A DNA stretch of 36,345 nucleotides from Silene noctiflora (GCA_009801015.1 VHZZ01008130.1:1-36345), one strand, 5' to 3'. Counted from the stretch's first letter, positions 11,201-22,306 are shown. The notes: generated from the sequence alone by a model not told the origin. Program-made: numbers and translations.

Positions 11201-12402
11201 CAAAATATGTCCAAAAAAACTTGTTTGTCTCCTCTTACTCATACACCCAGTTACCATCCTTTGTTTTTATTCCATATATAAAGTTCCTTCCGGCCCTTCC
11301 TTTAACCCAGTTAAAGAAATACTTTGTACACGTATCTCCATCGACAGTCCATCTTAACTTTGCTCGTTGCTCCCAATACCTACCAGCTGCAATAGCAAAT
11401 TCTTTCACATCCTCATTGACTTTAATAACTTCTGCATCATGTCCTTCAGACATGAACCGCTCCATGCCTTCCTCCAATCTTTCATCGAATTCATCCCACT
11501 TCCGTTGCCACTGCGCACGCTTATCAAGACTCCATTTCCTTACTTTTTCCCTTACATTGGATAAATTTCTCGCCACCCGAAACTCTGGTGACCCCGTCAC
11601 CACAATCTGCCATGAAGTATTAACATTTTCAAGGCAATCAACATGATCCAATGCCTAGGAATCCATCTTATAAGGCCGTTTGATAGTATTTTTTGTCATG
11701 TGCAAATCTAATTCAATAGGTGCATGATCCGATATTTGAACTAGGTAATGTTTTAACCCAGTATCCGGAAACAAATTATACCAGTCCTTAGAACCTATAG
11801 CCTTATCTAGACGTTCATATACCCGTTTATCTCCCTTCCGATTATTACACCAAGTGAAACGTGGACCTTTGAACGGTATTCTACTAACTCATTATCAACC
11901 TTCCAACGTGAAAAGAAGTGCGCACCATATAAAGTGGTTGAATTAGAGCTCCATTTGTCATTCCCATATTCAACTTGATTGAAATCTCCCACAATTAAAA
12001 ACGGATATCTCAAGTTATTCATACAAACTTCCAAATCCTTAAAGACGGATGCTCGCATATTATATTGTGGCGCACCATAAAAAAGAACCAAATACCATAA
12101 TAACCCATTATATTTCTCAAGAAGCAAAATAGTGAAATTCCTAGACGACATAACATGGTTCATTTTTGCCTCTTTTTTTCCAACCAACCCAAAGGCCACC
12201 CCCGGATCCAACAGCATCCGTGCCCGCAGAAAAAAACAAAACCAAAAGACCGAAAAAGAGGACTAATATCCGCAACCTTACATTTTGTTTCAATTAGAAA
12301 AACGAAATCATAAAAAGAACTTCCTAACAACGCTCTAAGTTTAGGAATTGTAGGGGAGAGCGTATTATTAAGCCCCCTACAATTCCACGTCAGACCCCAC
12401 AT
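8244..12402 (-). pseudogene. LINE ORF2 (endonuclease, reverse transcriptase, RNase H), broken
   Basis: It starts at ATG 12402 (MWGLTWNCRGLNN), the typical N-terminus of the endonuclease. The endonuclease motif VGDFNQVEYGND lies near 12000. Reverse transcriptase follows, with DYRPISLCNV near 10850, KADMSKAYDRV near 10630, RQGDPLSPF near 10460 and the catalytic FADDVVFF near 10310. A zinc-binding zf-RVT segment (CRLCGNDIPGSETLEHLFRDC) lies near 9060, and an RNase H domain (DAAWKS...AEAIGIRMAMDW) ends at the stop at 8244. The total of about 1,390 codons is normal for plant L1. In-frame stops lie at about 11652, 11235, 10485 and 9747. Reading-frame changes occur near 12220 (two), 11870, 9180 and 8800. 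All core domains are identifiable but the protein cannot be made. Confidence 0.9.
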
Positions 12403-15195
12403 GGCGACCGAGGAGGTTGTGATGACCCAACCTCCGCAAAGCCTTCATTGTCTTCTTTCTCAAGGAATGGAAAACTGTTGCTGGATTCTTCACACTCTAC
12501 ATCCAAATTCACCACAGATAGTCTAAAACCACACTTCATTTCCTTTCCCATCTCTGCACGTTTTTCCTTCCCCAAACACAGACGCTTGGCCAGCTGAGAT
12601 AGGTGTCCCTTTGCTTGATCCACAGAAGAAAGAGTGTGCTTTAGAACCAGCCCAACATGCACTTGAGAGCAACATTTCCTTTTTATTGCATTCACAATAG
12701 CTTCCTTGTTTGTTTCAAATAAATTTGATCTATGGTACAGGTCAGCAAGTCCCATAAAACTATCAGAAACAGACCCCCTCATTCTTGTTACCATTGTCCA
12801 TATCAGCAAAAATCTTGGATTTTGACCCTGAAGCAGGCACCTCAAACAAAGTTACCCCTTTACCTTGATAACCTAGGCCTTATCTTCCCTCAACCATCCC
12901 CCCAACAGCAATGGCACTGATCACATCTTCTAAGGATGAAATCTTTGAGGACTCAGCTTCAATCTCTTTACCCTTTTTAGGAATAGATATTGATATCAGT
13001 TGTACAGGCACAATACCACCCTCCCCAGAAACAGCAGCAACAGTACTTTTACCCTCAGTTATGTCCCCCACACTTAACTGCAACTCAGTGTTTACCTCCA
13101 TAGAATCAGCAGAGGTAGAGATTAGATCAATGACAGAGCTATGATGATATACTGAAGAACTAAGAGAGTCAGAATTCATCTCATCGTGATCAACCACCTA
13201 CTCAAAATCATATTCAGGATAAGGAGGGACAGCTGTAGTGTTGCCCTCACTTTCATCATCACTAATCACTATGACTTCAGATAGTGTTCCCTCTTGTTCC
13301 ATAGCAGTTGCAATATTAGCAGCATCATCATGCTGATGAGTGGCACCTTCAGAATAATGAAACACCACAGTAAACTATAGGGTGAGGGGGTCAAAAGTTT
13401 GATTATAGCCATGATGGTCATCATCCATCCTTGCCCAATCAGCATCACTTTTTACCCTATTGAGAATGGCTTCCTGAATACGTAGGTCCCTATGCAATAA
13501 ACCCCTTGTATTATTAATACCAAAAGCAAAAGCATACGGATCCTCAGCCTGAATCAGAGGAGGAACACTCACATTCTCAGCAGTCCCCATATTTCCAGGA
13601 GCAGCTTCATCATTCTAGAATTCTTCTGCAGCACTATGATAGTCCTCAGAGTTTTGTGCAGGCCCCTGCATATTGTTACCTTGTTGGAGAGAGTTCAAAT
13701 TTAGGTTAAGATCCCCCCNNNNNNNNNNNNNNNNNNNNNNNNNNNNNNNNNNNNNNNNNNNNNNNNNNNNNNNNNNNNNNNNNNNNNNNNNNNNNNNNNN
13801 NNNNNNNNNNNNNNNNNNNNNNNNNNNNNNNNNNNNNNNNNNNNNNNNNNNNNNNNNNNNNNNNNNNNNNNNNNNNNNACCATCTCCATTTCTTGCAAAC
13901 TCATTACTTGTTCCAGCCTCAGTCATAATAGCATCCTCTTGAGTTCCCAAACCTCCCTGATCCCCATTAAAAACCCCTGACTGTTGGCCCACATGAAAAA
14001 GAACACGTCCTGCAAATGGTTGGTCAGTGACAACAAACCTCATACCTGGCTAAACACGCCTACCATGAGTTGTCCCCAATCCAAAATCCACCAGTCTTTC
14101 TTCCTCCTCCCTTTTAACCACTCTCTGAACCCTACCAGGGACCAATCTAACCCGTGATGAAGTAAACTTAGTAGTTGAGGGTGTGGCCCTCAGATCCATG
14201 TTGAACATGGTATGATTACTATGTGCTTGAAAAATGACAAAACCCTTTTCAGCTGCCCTATCTAACATACCATTGATATTGGATACAATTGTCATAAGAC
14301 TTTCCCGGCATTGCGCGCCAGTATGACCAACCTTTCCACACTTAACACAATATTTGAAGATTTCTTCATATCTAAACTATATCCAGAGTAAGTAACCCCC
14401 ATCCATAGATAAAAAGAAACCCGGCATAAGGGGTTCATTCAGTTTAAGACACACTTTAAGTCTCAAATAGTCATTTTGAGGTAAAATATCAAATGGTTCA
14501 ACTTGATAATGATGGCTCAGTAACTTACCTGCCACCCTTGCAACATGCATTGTCAGATACTCAAAGGGGAGCCCACAAACCCTCACCTTTACTCCAGCAA
14601 ACGAAAATCTGACAGTTCTTGGAACAATATCTGGGTACCATTTTGCAAACACCATTAGAGCTCCATCCACAGTAGTTGTACTCCTCCTTAGTAGACTTTC
14701 ATAATCCTCAATATGTTCACAGTGCAAGACATAAATATCTCCCATTCTGAAAGCTCGAACCCGTCCACGTGTACTCCATTTATCCCTAATCACCTCGTTA
14801 ACCTTAGAAGCCTTAAACAAGCGATAATCAACAAGGAACCCCAGCAAGCAGTTGCCCTAGAATTCCCTAGATTGACCAAGCTGTGCCAGATCAATGTTAA
14901 TAACACCTCCAGCACGAGAAAACCTCCATTGATTGACATGCAAAGAATTCATGTGGTCAAAATTAGCATTTGCATGTGGCTGATGAAAAGGTTGATGATT
15001 GTAGAAATTGTTGTGAACATCCTCCTGAGCCCCAGCAGCATTTCCCCCCATAAATCGTTCAAACCGTGCTTCGAATTCCATTCTCTCTGAATCAAAAGAA
15101 CTCTTTTCCACAAAGAACTTGGGTTTTTTTGTAGATTTATAAGGATAAGAATAAAAAGAGGTAGAAGAATTATTTGGGAATGAAACGCCTTTCAT
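12390..15195 (-). pseudogene. LINE ORF1 (DUF4283 / zinc-knuckle protein), broken
   Basis: The start ATG is at 15195. After a Phe/Asn-rich N-terminus comes a DUF4283 domain at about 14850-14390, then a CCHC knuckle CVKCGKVGHTGAQC at about 14350-14310, then a long acidic, Ser-rich tail. One frame continues from 15195 to about 12780 through the N gap. It is interrupted by seven stops, near 14857, 14377, 14050, 13615, 13375, 13198 and 12880. A frame change in a G run near 12775 leads into the final segment, which ends at 12390. ORF1 proteins of LINEs bind the element RNA and chaperone it. The end of ORF1 overlaps the start of ORF2 by 13 bases. Confidence 0.82.
13719..13878. other. Assembly gap (160 N)
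   Basis: A run of 160 unknown bases sits inside LINE ORF1, bordered by a C6 run on its left. The ORF1 frame is the same on both sides when the gap is counted as 160 bases. This is compatible with the stated size but is a one-in-three coincidence. Confidence 0.98.
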
Positions 15196-15589
15196 TTGAT
15201 CTTGCTTTTATAGCCAAAGAAACCCTAACAGTCACGCGAGAAATCCGAAGCGATTTCTCAATGCCCAATCCAGTAAACTACAACAGTCCTCCAGATTGGG
15301 GGGAAGTACTCGAAAATTTCAAGAAACAGTAGAACCCAATTGAAATGCAGCACCGACAATGATTAGAAGAAGGTGAAACAAATAATAAGTAATCTATATA
15401 GCTTTTTTGCAGAAAAGAAAACTAGTTTTTTGCAAACCAATAGAAGAAAATAAGTTGAACGGATGATTGGGTAGTTAACTGTTAAACTTTTCTAGAAGAA
15501 GAGAATATTCAGGAAAAGCTCTCAGGAAACGAGAGAAAAAGCTCTCTCTAAAAGTAGAGAGAGAAAAATCAAGATTTTACTTCGAAACC

Positions 15590-15602
15590 GATCCATATTG
15601 GG
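15590..15602 (+). repeat. LINE target-site duplication, right copy
   Basis: GATCCATATTGGG, identical to 8199-8211, immediately before the LINE 5' leader on the minus strand. Confidence 0.85.
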
Positions 15603-15620
15603 TTGGTTTTGCCCAATTTA

Positions 15621-15918
15621 GGGTGTGTTTGGATAGCAAAAGTGGAAGGAAAGGGAGGGGAGGGGGAAGGAGGGAAGAGAATGGGAGGTAAGGGAAGGGG
15701 AGGGCAAATGGGATGTGGGTGTTTGGATACAATTTCCTTCCAAATCTTGCCTATTGTGGAGAGATTTTGATTTGCTTTGGAGGAGGGGAAATGAATCCAT
15801 CCAAATCTCCCCCCCTCCATTTCCCTCCACACTTATTTGCTATCCAAACAAAGGATTTTAAATCCCTTACTCTCCCTCCCTTTCTTTTCCCTCCAAATCT
15901 CTCAATCCAAACACACCC
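15621..15918. mobile_element. Tourist-like MITE (PIF/Harbinger type)
   Basis: Perfect 14-bp terminal inverted repeats GGGTGTGTTTGGAT / ATCCAAACACACCC are flanked by TTA on both sides (15618-15620 and 15919-15921), the target duplication of PIF/Harbinger elements. The 298-bp interior is strongly purine-biased on the left and pyrimidine-biased on the right, so the whole element can fold back. Open frames across it reflect this bias and are not genes. A diverged relative lies at 27566-27729. Confidence 0.85.
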
Positions 15919-15966
15919 TTAGAGTACCTCAGGGTTAAGGAATGTGTTTGATTTTTGCCCAGTTTA

Positions 15967-16429
15967 GGGGTTGTTTGACATTGCTTTTATAAAATGTATT
16001 TTTCCTTTTTAAAATGATTTCTTCATAAACTACTTTTTATAAAAATTAAGTGTTTAGCCAAATTTTTAAAAGAATTGTTTTTTCATTGTTTGATATGTTT
16101 GGCTAATTAGTGAGGAATTTTTTGTTTTCTTTTAAAAATCAAATGTACCCCAAATATTATCATTTGAATGATATTTATACTGACCAAATTTGGAAATATT
16201 TTGTATAGACACCCAAATATTATTTTTTGCATGTGCTAAAATCTTATAAATACAAAGAAAAATTAGAAGTAGGAGTAGAAGCGGCAATTTGCTACGTGTA
16301 CTTCTATTAGCCTAATGGATAGTTTATGACTTTTTAAAAGTAGTTTTACATTCCCTAAACAATAGTATTTGACCTAGCTTCTACGTTTTTATTTACAAAA
16401 ACATTTCTAAAGTTAGGCCAAACAACACC
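15967..16429. mobile_element. Second Tourist-like MITE
   Basis: Terminal repeats GGGGTTGTTTG and CAAACAACACC (one mismatch) are flanked by TTA at 15964-15966 and 16430-16432. At 463 bp it has an AT-rich interior with complementary halves (TTTTTAAAAT / TTTTTAAAAG motifs) and no coding region. It lies 45 bases from the first MITE and about 270 bases upstream of the HAD-gene start, so it may form part of that gene's upstream region. Confidence 0.75.
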
Positions 16430-16432
16430 TTA

Positions 16433-16703
16433 GCATAGTCGTGTAAATTGTGAAAAACATCACCACCAGAGTGGAGAATATGCCTGAAGACTTGAACAAA
16501 ATTCCGACGCAACATTGTCTACCAGAAATTGAAATTGATTCGTTTGGCACTACTTGAAATAGAAAGAATCCTTAAAGTGTATCGCATATACTCCCGCCGC
16601 ATCATATTCATATTCATATTCATGAATCAGAAATTTTCAACACTCCTCTTCATTCATCACTCTATCTATCAATCTCCTATCTCAACAATTACTCATATAG
16701 GCA
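16433..16703 (+). promoter_or_regulatory. Upstream region and probable 5' leader of the HAD/riboflavin-kinase-like gene
   Basis: This is the only non-transposon sequence between the second MITE and the start codon, so the core promoter must lie here or inside the MITE. It contains three TATTCA repeats at about 16604-16621 and a CT/CA-rich stretch directly before the ATG, as is common in plant leaders. No clear TATA box was identified. Confidence 0.35.
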
Positions 16704-19700
16704 ATGACCAATCAAACCACCTCTTACTCTAAAATCTCCGCATTTATTCTTGATTTGGATGGTACCCTTTTGAATACAGGTACTTAGCTCATCTTTTCAA
16801 CTTCTGGGTATTCTTAATTTTGTTGTTTTAACTATATGAATGTATGTATGTATGTATGTATGTTGATGCAGAGTTTGTGTTGAGGAGTGTTTTGAAGGAG
16901 TATTTGGCAACTTATGGCAAGGTATTGATTACTGATAATGAATATGCCAGAGTTGGGAAGACGCAGAAGGAATCCGCTGCCGCCATTGTTAAGAATTACG
17001 ACCTTCCACTTACTCCTCAACAGTATCTTGATGAAATCAACCCCTTGTATCATTCTATGTGGGTTTTATATTCTTTTATTTTGTTTAATATTTGCTACAA
17101 TACCTAAATTTGTATTATCTAGTTCTATTTCTACTGAACCAGGTCAACTTTGACTAGATTATCGACAAATATCTGTAGAGATATATAGTGAAATCTGTTG
17201 AACTTTCGCCAAATATATTGAATGAGTTTGACTTTGGTGGGTCAATCAATGTCAATTTGGTACAATTCGTGTATTGCAGAATTTGCAAGCAGCATGTGTT
17301 ACATCAAATACTGAGCAACTATCTTTGTGTTGTATTGGAGGGTTCCTTGGGCATTATGTAAACTTCGACCTGAAGTTCAGGTTCTCCTGTCACAGATTTT
17401 GACTTTTAATATACCATTGTTGATTGTGGGTTTTGTGGCCTTGTGGTCTGATTTCAAGTGTATCCTGGTACAAGCGAACTATAGGGGATTTCCTTTGTTT
17501 CTGTCGTAGGTTTATGCAAAGGTGCCACCTCTTATCTAGTGAAGCAGAAGTAGGTTGACATATTGATAATAATCAACCTAATATGCAGCTCATCCGTAAT
17601 TAAACACATGGAAAGAGATGTGTACATCCAACCTCCTATTCTTGTCATAGATGGTAGACTTTGAGGCACTAAGATAATGTTGTTCTTTTACTGGTTTGTT
17701 CAATTACCGAGCGTTATTCTAACTAATAAAATCATTCTGTTCCGCTGCCATCGTAGTTATTTGTCTACTTTATAGATTTTAACTGATTTTGAAGTCATCG
17801 AATATTTACGTACCCATGTCCTGACCCTGTTCGTTTTGTTGTTTTTTTACCTTGGCTATGTAGGTGGAAATATGCTAAGGCGCTTCCTGGAGCCAATCGG
17901 CTTATTCAGCATCTGCATAAGCATCAAATTCCTTGTGCTCTAGCCTCAAACTCTTTAAGAGCATATATTGAATCCAAAATCTCAACTCATAAAGGTAACA
18001 TGTTTTTATATTTATGTCCCTGATTACTAGCTTACATAATTTAGGACTTCCTGTTGAATCGCAAATTAAGGACTAGGGTTTAATTGATTAAGGCTAGGCC
18101 AAGACCCAATGATATTCTCAAGAACGTATGCACTTACTTGCCTAAATAGATACTCGAAGATGTCTTGTAAAAGCATTCTGTCTTTTGTAAATTAATCTTC
18201 TTTTCGAGAATTCCTTAGCTCTGATAGTTTTGTCGTGTCTGATGCTCAATGTGAGTATGAATTATGAATTATGAAGTATGAAGACTTCATTTTGAACCAA
18301 CAACAGTTTTTAAATATAGCCAGATTTTTGGATCTTCCCATGTATCATATGTTGACTCCAGAGTAAGTTATAGAACTTTGGTAGGAATAAACCGGGTGTT
18401 GTTACTAAGCCAATTTATGTACCAAATTAACAATTTATATCCTAATTAGACTCTAAACTACTGTAATGCAAGGGTAATAAAGTGGTAAGTTAGGGTCGAA
18501 CCCACAAGGAAGGACGTTTAGCTAAGACTCAAATTTTGACTAATGACAACTACTAATGATATTAATGACAAATTAAGACTCTATCAAAAGCACTAATTAC
18601 AAACTATGGATATTGACAATGGATAACATGCAGGGAACATGAAAGGAGAAAGTTTTGTTTTGGAACAACATGAAAGTAAATAAAGATCAAGTTACAACCC
18701 AATAAACAAGGAAAGATTAAGTCTAATTATTACTCCCTCCGTCTCGGTCATTTGTTATCCTTTTCCATTTTGGGGTGTCTCAGTTAATTGTCGTCCAATT
18801 GTTGTCCTTTCTATTTTAGGATTACATTTGATGAGTAATTTGATCTTTTGCATTCAATTTAGTCCACTTGTCATCTTATAATTGGCTCCCTCCCCTTTCC
18901 TTGGTCTTTGTGCCAAAACCAAATGACAACAAATGGCCGGGACGGAGGGAGTACAAGATTAAGTGTCCAAAATGGTGAAAGATAAGATGTGGTAAAATCT
19001 CAAATTCTCAAACTTAAATAGATAGTGCTGCCCTTTTTCCTAGGTTAAAACTCGAAATGGGACTTTAAAGTGCACAAAAGGCGGAATTAAACTTTCTCGA
19101 GCCCAGTTGCCGGCAGTGGAGACTACCGTGGCCATGGCAGACTGCTGTGGCTTTGGCAGTTTGCCAAAATTCCTGAATGTTCAATGGAAAATCTGCACTT
19201 GTGCTTGACTACTTGTTGCTTTGAGAATCCACTTGCCTTCACTTGACCCACGGTGCATTCACCACTTAAGGTGCCCCTTTAACTTCGTTCTTGGTTGTCC
19301 GCTCTTGACCTGGTTCGGGTTTGACTTGACCTCAATGTTGACTTTACAATCTCCCGAATAAAAATTAGTCTAAAGCATCAACATTACAACCCGAAGAAGT
19401 GAGGGACACTTATTACAATTAGCATACTTAAAGACCCGTATTAAACATACAAATGACTCTAAAAACACCTAATTGACCCGACATTATTTGACAATATCAA
19501 ACTTCATTTTCAATTTTGTGGCTCCTTGCTGATATAGGATAGCTTGACATTTTGTGGTGGCTAGAATGTATGAAGACTTTTTATTCAGTTGAAATAATAT
19601 TGCCCTAAAATATATGTGCAGGATGGAAGGAATGCTTTTCTGTCATCATTGGAAGTGATCAGGTTCAGTCAGGGAAGCCAGCGCCAGACTTGTAAGATCT

Positions 19701-22306
19701 GAATAAGCACATGATGTAGTATCAGTTTAATTGTTGGTAAACGTGCTACGTGTGTAGTGTAATATGACATTGAAAAATTCTCCATGTTATTGAAATTATT
19801 TATCACGGAGTGCAGTCTGGGGTTGACTTTCACATCATTTATCGCTCTTGTTTTTTCTTCGGGGTACAGGAATTGAAAAGAAAAGAGTGAGCAGTCACTC
19901 ATGCAGAGTGCATATGTTCTTCTCCGTGATTGTGGTAGGCCGTGGTTATGGCATATGCAATTCACAGTAGCACATTTTTTATTCTAAAATGGGTTCTGTA
20001 TAAACTTCAAGTTTCATGCTCTCATATAGTCATACTTCTACATGTCTGATCCTAATTTAGTAACATTTTTGAGCAGTCACTCATGCAGAGTGCATATGTT
20101 CTTCTCCGTGATTGTGGTAGGCCGTGGTTATGGCATATGCAATTCACAGTAGCACATTTTTTATTCTAAAATGGGTTCTGTATAAACTTCAAGTTTCATG
20201 CTCTCATATAGTCATACTTCTACATGCCTGATCCTAATTTGAAGTAACATTTTTGAGTCTGTTGTCATAATTTCTGTGTGAAATATTGCCTGCGGGGTTC
20301 CCCTTCATTTTCTCTCTCTTTTTGGCTGCTACCCTCTTTCTCTTATTTCATTTGTTTGATATGCTAGGTTTCTGGAGGCTGCAAAACAATTGACCGTGAA
20401 CACCAGTAACTGCTTGGTGATAGAAGACTCCTTGTAAGTCATTATATGGCCATCATAGCCTTTTACTGTTCTTTCCTGGGGGAAATGAGACTTTTTGCTA
20501 CTTTGCCTTCAGTATCTCGTTTGATTCTTTATCTAGTATTTGCAAAGTTTTAAAATTACAAACATGGCTTATTTCTTCTGGTTTGAGTTTTTTTAGTACT
20601 AAATCATCAAATATCATCTGGTCGATCGAGTAGTTCTTTTTCTTCAACGTAGAGCTGTTTGTGTACTTGAAAGTTGAACAGTTTCTGTTAAAGTTCTTTT
20701 CTCAACCCCTGCTAGTGTTTTAGTAGAAAATCCTTTATTGGCTCGGAGATTCTTTTCTCTGTACATTGACAAGCTTAATGCAGCAGTCTAAAACTATTTC
20801 AATGTGTACATGATATTTGATAGACTTCTATTTGGTATTTTTGGAAGGTTGAAATTTGTTTTATTTGTCAAAATAACAGGGTAGGAGTGAAATCTGGTAA
20901 AGCTGCAGGAATGAAGGTGGTGGTTGTCCCATCTGAAACCGAGGCTGATGCCGCTGACTTGGCAGATTTGTCGCTCAATTCACTTTTGGAGTTCCAGCCA
21001 GAGCTGTGGGGTCTGCCTCCATTTGATGACTGTATGCACTTTTCATAAGTATATATTTCTTCTCTTTTCGATCATAATTTATTGCCATGTTTAATAGGTT
21101 AATGTTTCACTATAATTATTTACAGGGGTAGATAATGCATTACCAGTTGATCCAATTTATTTGGATGGTCAACTTCTTGATGGGTTTGTAGCTGAATTTC
21201 GAGGTATGAAATAGGGTATTTTTGGTAATAAATATGAAATATGGTAATTTGCATTTATATTTGAGCTAATTTGATACGATACCTCGATATTCAGCTACAA
21301 ATCCATTCCACTTTTTTTCCAAGTCAAATTATACTTCCAGCTCCACTTAATGATATGACAATTGGAATTCATAATTTTTTAAATGTTGTTTCACTTGAAG
21401 CTCTGCTTTGTCCATGTACTTGAATGAATGAAATCCTTTAATGCGTTTGAGTACAAACAGTTCATCGTATTTTTTGATATCTTATGTGTTCGTTGTTGAT
21501 ATAAACCAGAGAAAGATGGCCAGATTAATGTTCTTCCTACTCAAGTTTGTGGAATTTATTTTGGCTGGGCTAAGATAGGCATCCACAAGGACACAAAAGT
21601 TGTTGTTCGGATTAAACGAGAAGTTTCCTCTTCATCTCAGAGCAATATAGTGAGTATTCCAACCGAGACCTGAAAATGTATCTTTACTAAATTCTCTCGT
21701 AATTTGTATTCCTTGATTTTCCTTTTCCAAGTCTACAGTTTTTCTAACACGCTTATATTCAGCTTGGTACAATGACTTTAAACAGCTTTGAAAACATCTC
21801 GTATATGAGAATGAAACAACTCTTCTGTTTATTTTTTGAATGCTTATGTTGCATAATTTATTTAATACTCCACATATGATTGCCAAAAATCAGTTCCGAG
21901 AATCGTAGATCCATTTATTACTCTCATATAGATAGATGTGTCAAACTTGGTATCCTGCAGCATGAGTAAAATACTGATCATTGTCTACTACAGCGATTGT
22001 GTTCCATTGATGAAAGCACTGATCACCTAAATGGCGAGCAAATACATCTTGTGCTAGTGGGGTACATTCGAGGATTCAACTTGAAGGTATAAATATTCCT
22101 ATAGTCAGTCTCTTGAAAAACCGTCTTACAATGAGATAGTTAATTCCCGATTCTATCAATGGTCAAGATTATTGATGTTTTGTTCATTATTCTATGTTTT
22201 GAAATAGGAAACTTTGTCATCAAACTCGGAAATATGCGAAGACGATAAATCAGTTGCCTTGTCTGCTTTGAGCCTGCCTATGTTTAAATGTCCTGAATCC
22301 AGCTGA
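16704..22306 (+). CDS. HAD-type FMN-phosphatase-like protein with degenerate riboflavin-kinase region
   Basis: Ten exons: 16704-16779, 16872-17058, 17864-17994, 19622-19691, 20368-20433, 20880-21031, 21126-21203, 21510-21649, 21994-22086, 22208-22306. All introns are GT/AG and phases agree, giving 363 residues. The HAD phosphatase spans about residues 11-225. Motif I is LDLDGTL (Asp17 nucleophile, Asp19), motif II LASNS (about 114-118), the motif III lysine is Lys150 in SGKPAPD, and motif IV is IEDS (173-176). Residues 228-363 align in order with the kinase half of plant bifunctional FMN hydrolase/riboflavin kinase (Arabidopsis At4g21470, about 380 residues), keeping GIYFGWAK and LVLVGYIR. 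The kinase GFGRGS...GIPTAN segment and the TIEPWLLH segment are absent or unrecognisable. I infer a phosphatase acting on FMN or another small phosphate, without kinase activity. Confidence 0.88.
16840..16865 (+). repeat. (TATG)n microsatellite in intron 1
   Basis: Five to six copies of TATG just before the exon 2 acceptor of the HAD gene. It is likely length-variable between individuals. Confidence 0.8.
18396..19500. repeat. Possible inserted repeat in intron 3
   Basis: Intron 3 (17995-19621) is the gene's longest. Its middle holds a 'gggtcgaacccacaagga' segment at about 18495 of a kind often seen in dispersed plant repeats, then a Stowaway MITE, then a more GC-rich block (19080-19400). No terminal repeats or target duplication could be fixed, so this is an impression only. 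Confidence 0.25.
18733..18951. mobile_element. Stowaway MITE (Tc1/mariner type) in intron 3
   Basis: The ends are CTCCCTCCGTCTCGG and its near-complement CCGGGACGGAGGGAG. TA dinucleotides at 18731-18732 and 18952-18953 form the target duplication. At 219 bp, with the CTCCCTCCGT terminus, it is a classic Stowaway element. It has no coding capacity and sits mid-intron, well away from splice sites. Confidence 0.92.
19889..20254 (+). repeat. 182-bp tandem duplication in intron 4
   Basis: Copy 1 (19889-20070) and copy 2 (20071-20254) begin GAGCAGTCACTCATGCAGAG and are almost identical. I see one substitution (tgtctg / tgcctg) and a small length difference near the end (tttagtaa / tttgaagtaa). The duplication is therefore recent. 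It lies wholly in intron 4 of the HAD gene, 114 bases before exon 5. Confidence 0.92.

Larger units (their letters stand above)
8212..15589 (-). mobile_element. L1-type LINE, nearly full length, decayed
   Basis: The element runs on the minus strand from 15589 to a terminal A10 tract (T10 at 8213-8222 on the plus strand). GATCCATATTGGG flanks both ends (8199-8211 and 15590-15602), a 13-bp target duplication expected of target-primed reverse transcription. The order is a 5' leader (15196-15589), ORF1 with DUF4283 and a zinc knuckle, then ORF2 with apurinic endonuclease, reverse transcriptase, zf-RVT and RNase H domains. That order fits plant L1 elements that carry RNase H. Both ORFs hold many stops and frameshifts, so this copy cannot move by itself. 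The intact tail and duplication, with recognisable protein throughout, suggest intermediate age. An N gap falls within ORF1. Confidence 0.92.

Noticed and set aside
15569-15922. Open frames on both strands rich in Pro, Ser and Phe
   Set aside because: They fall within a purine/pyrimidine-biased MITE and read repeats of TCCCTCC; composition explains them.
19669-19965. Minus-strand open frame of 98 codons in the HAD gene
   Set aside because: It is antisense to exon 4 and intron 4, and part of it lies in the duplicated intronic segment; nothing supports a gene.
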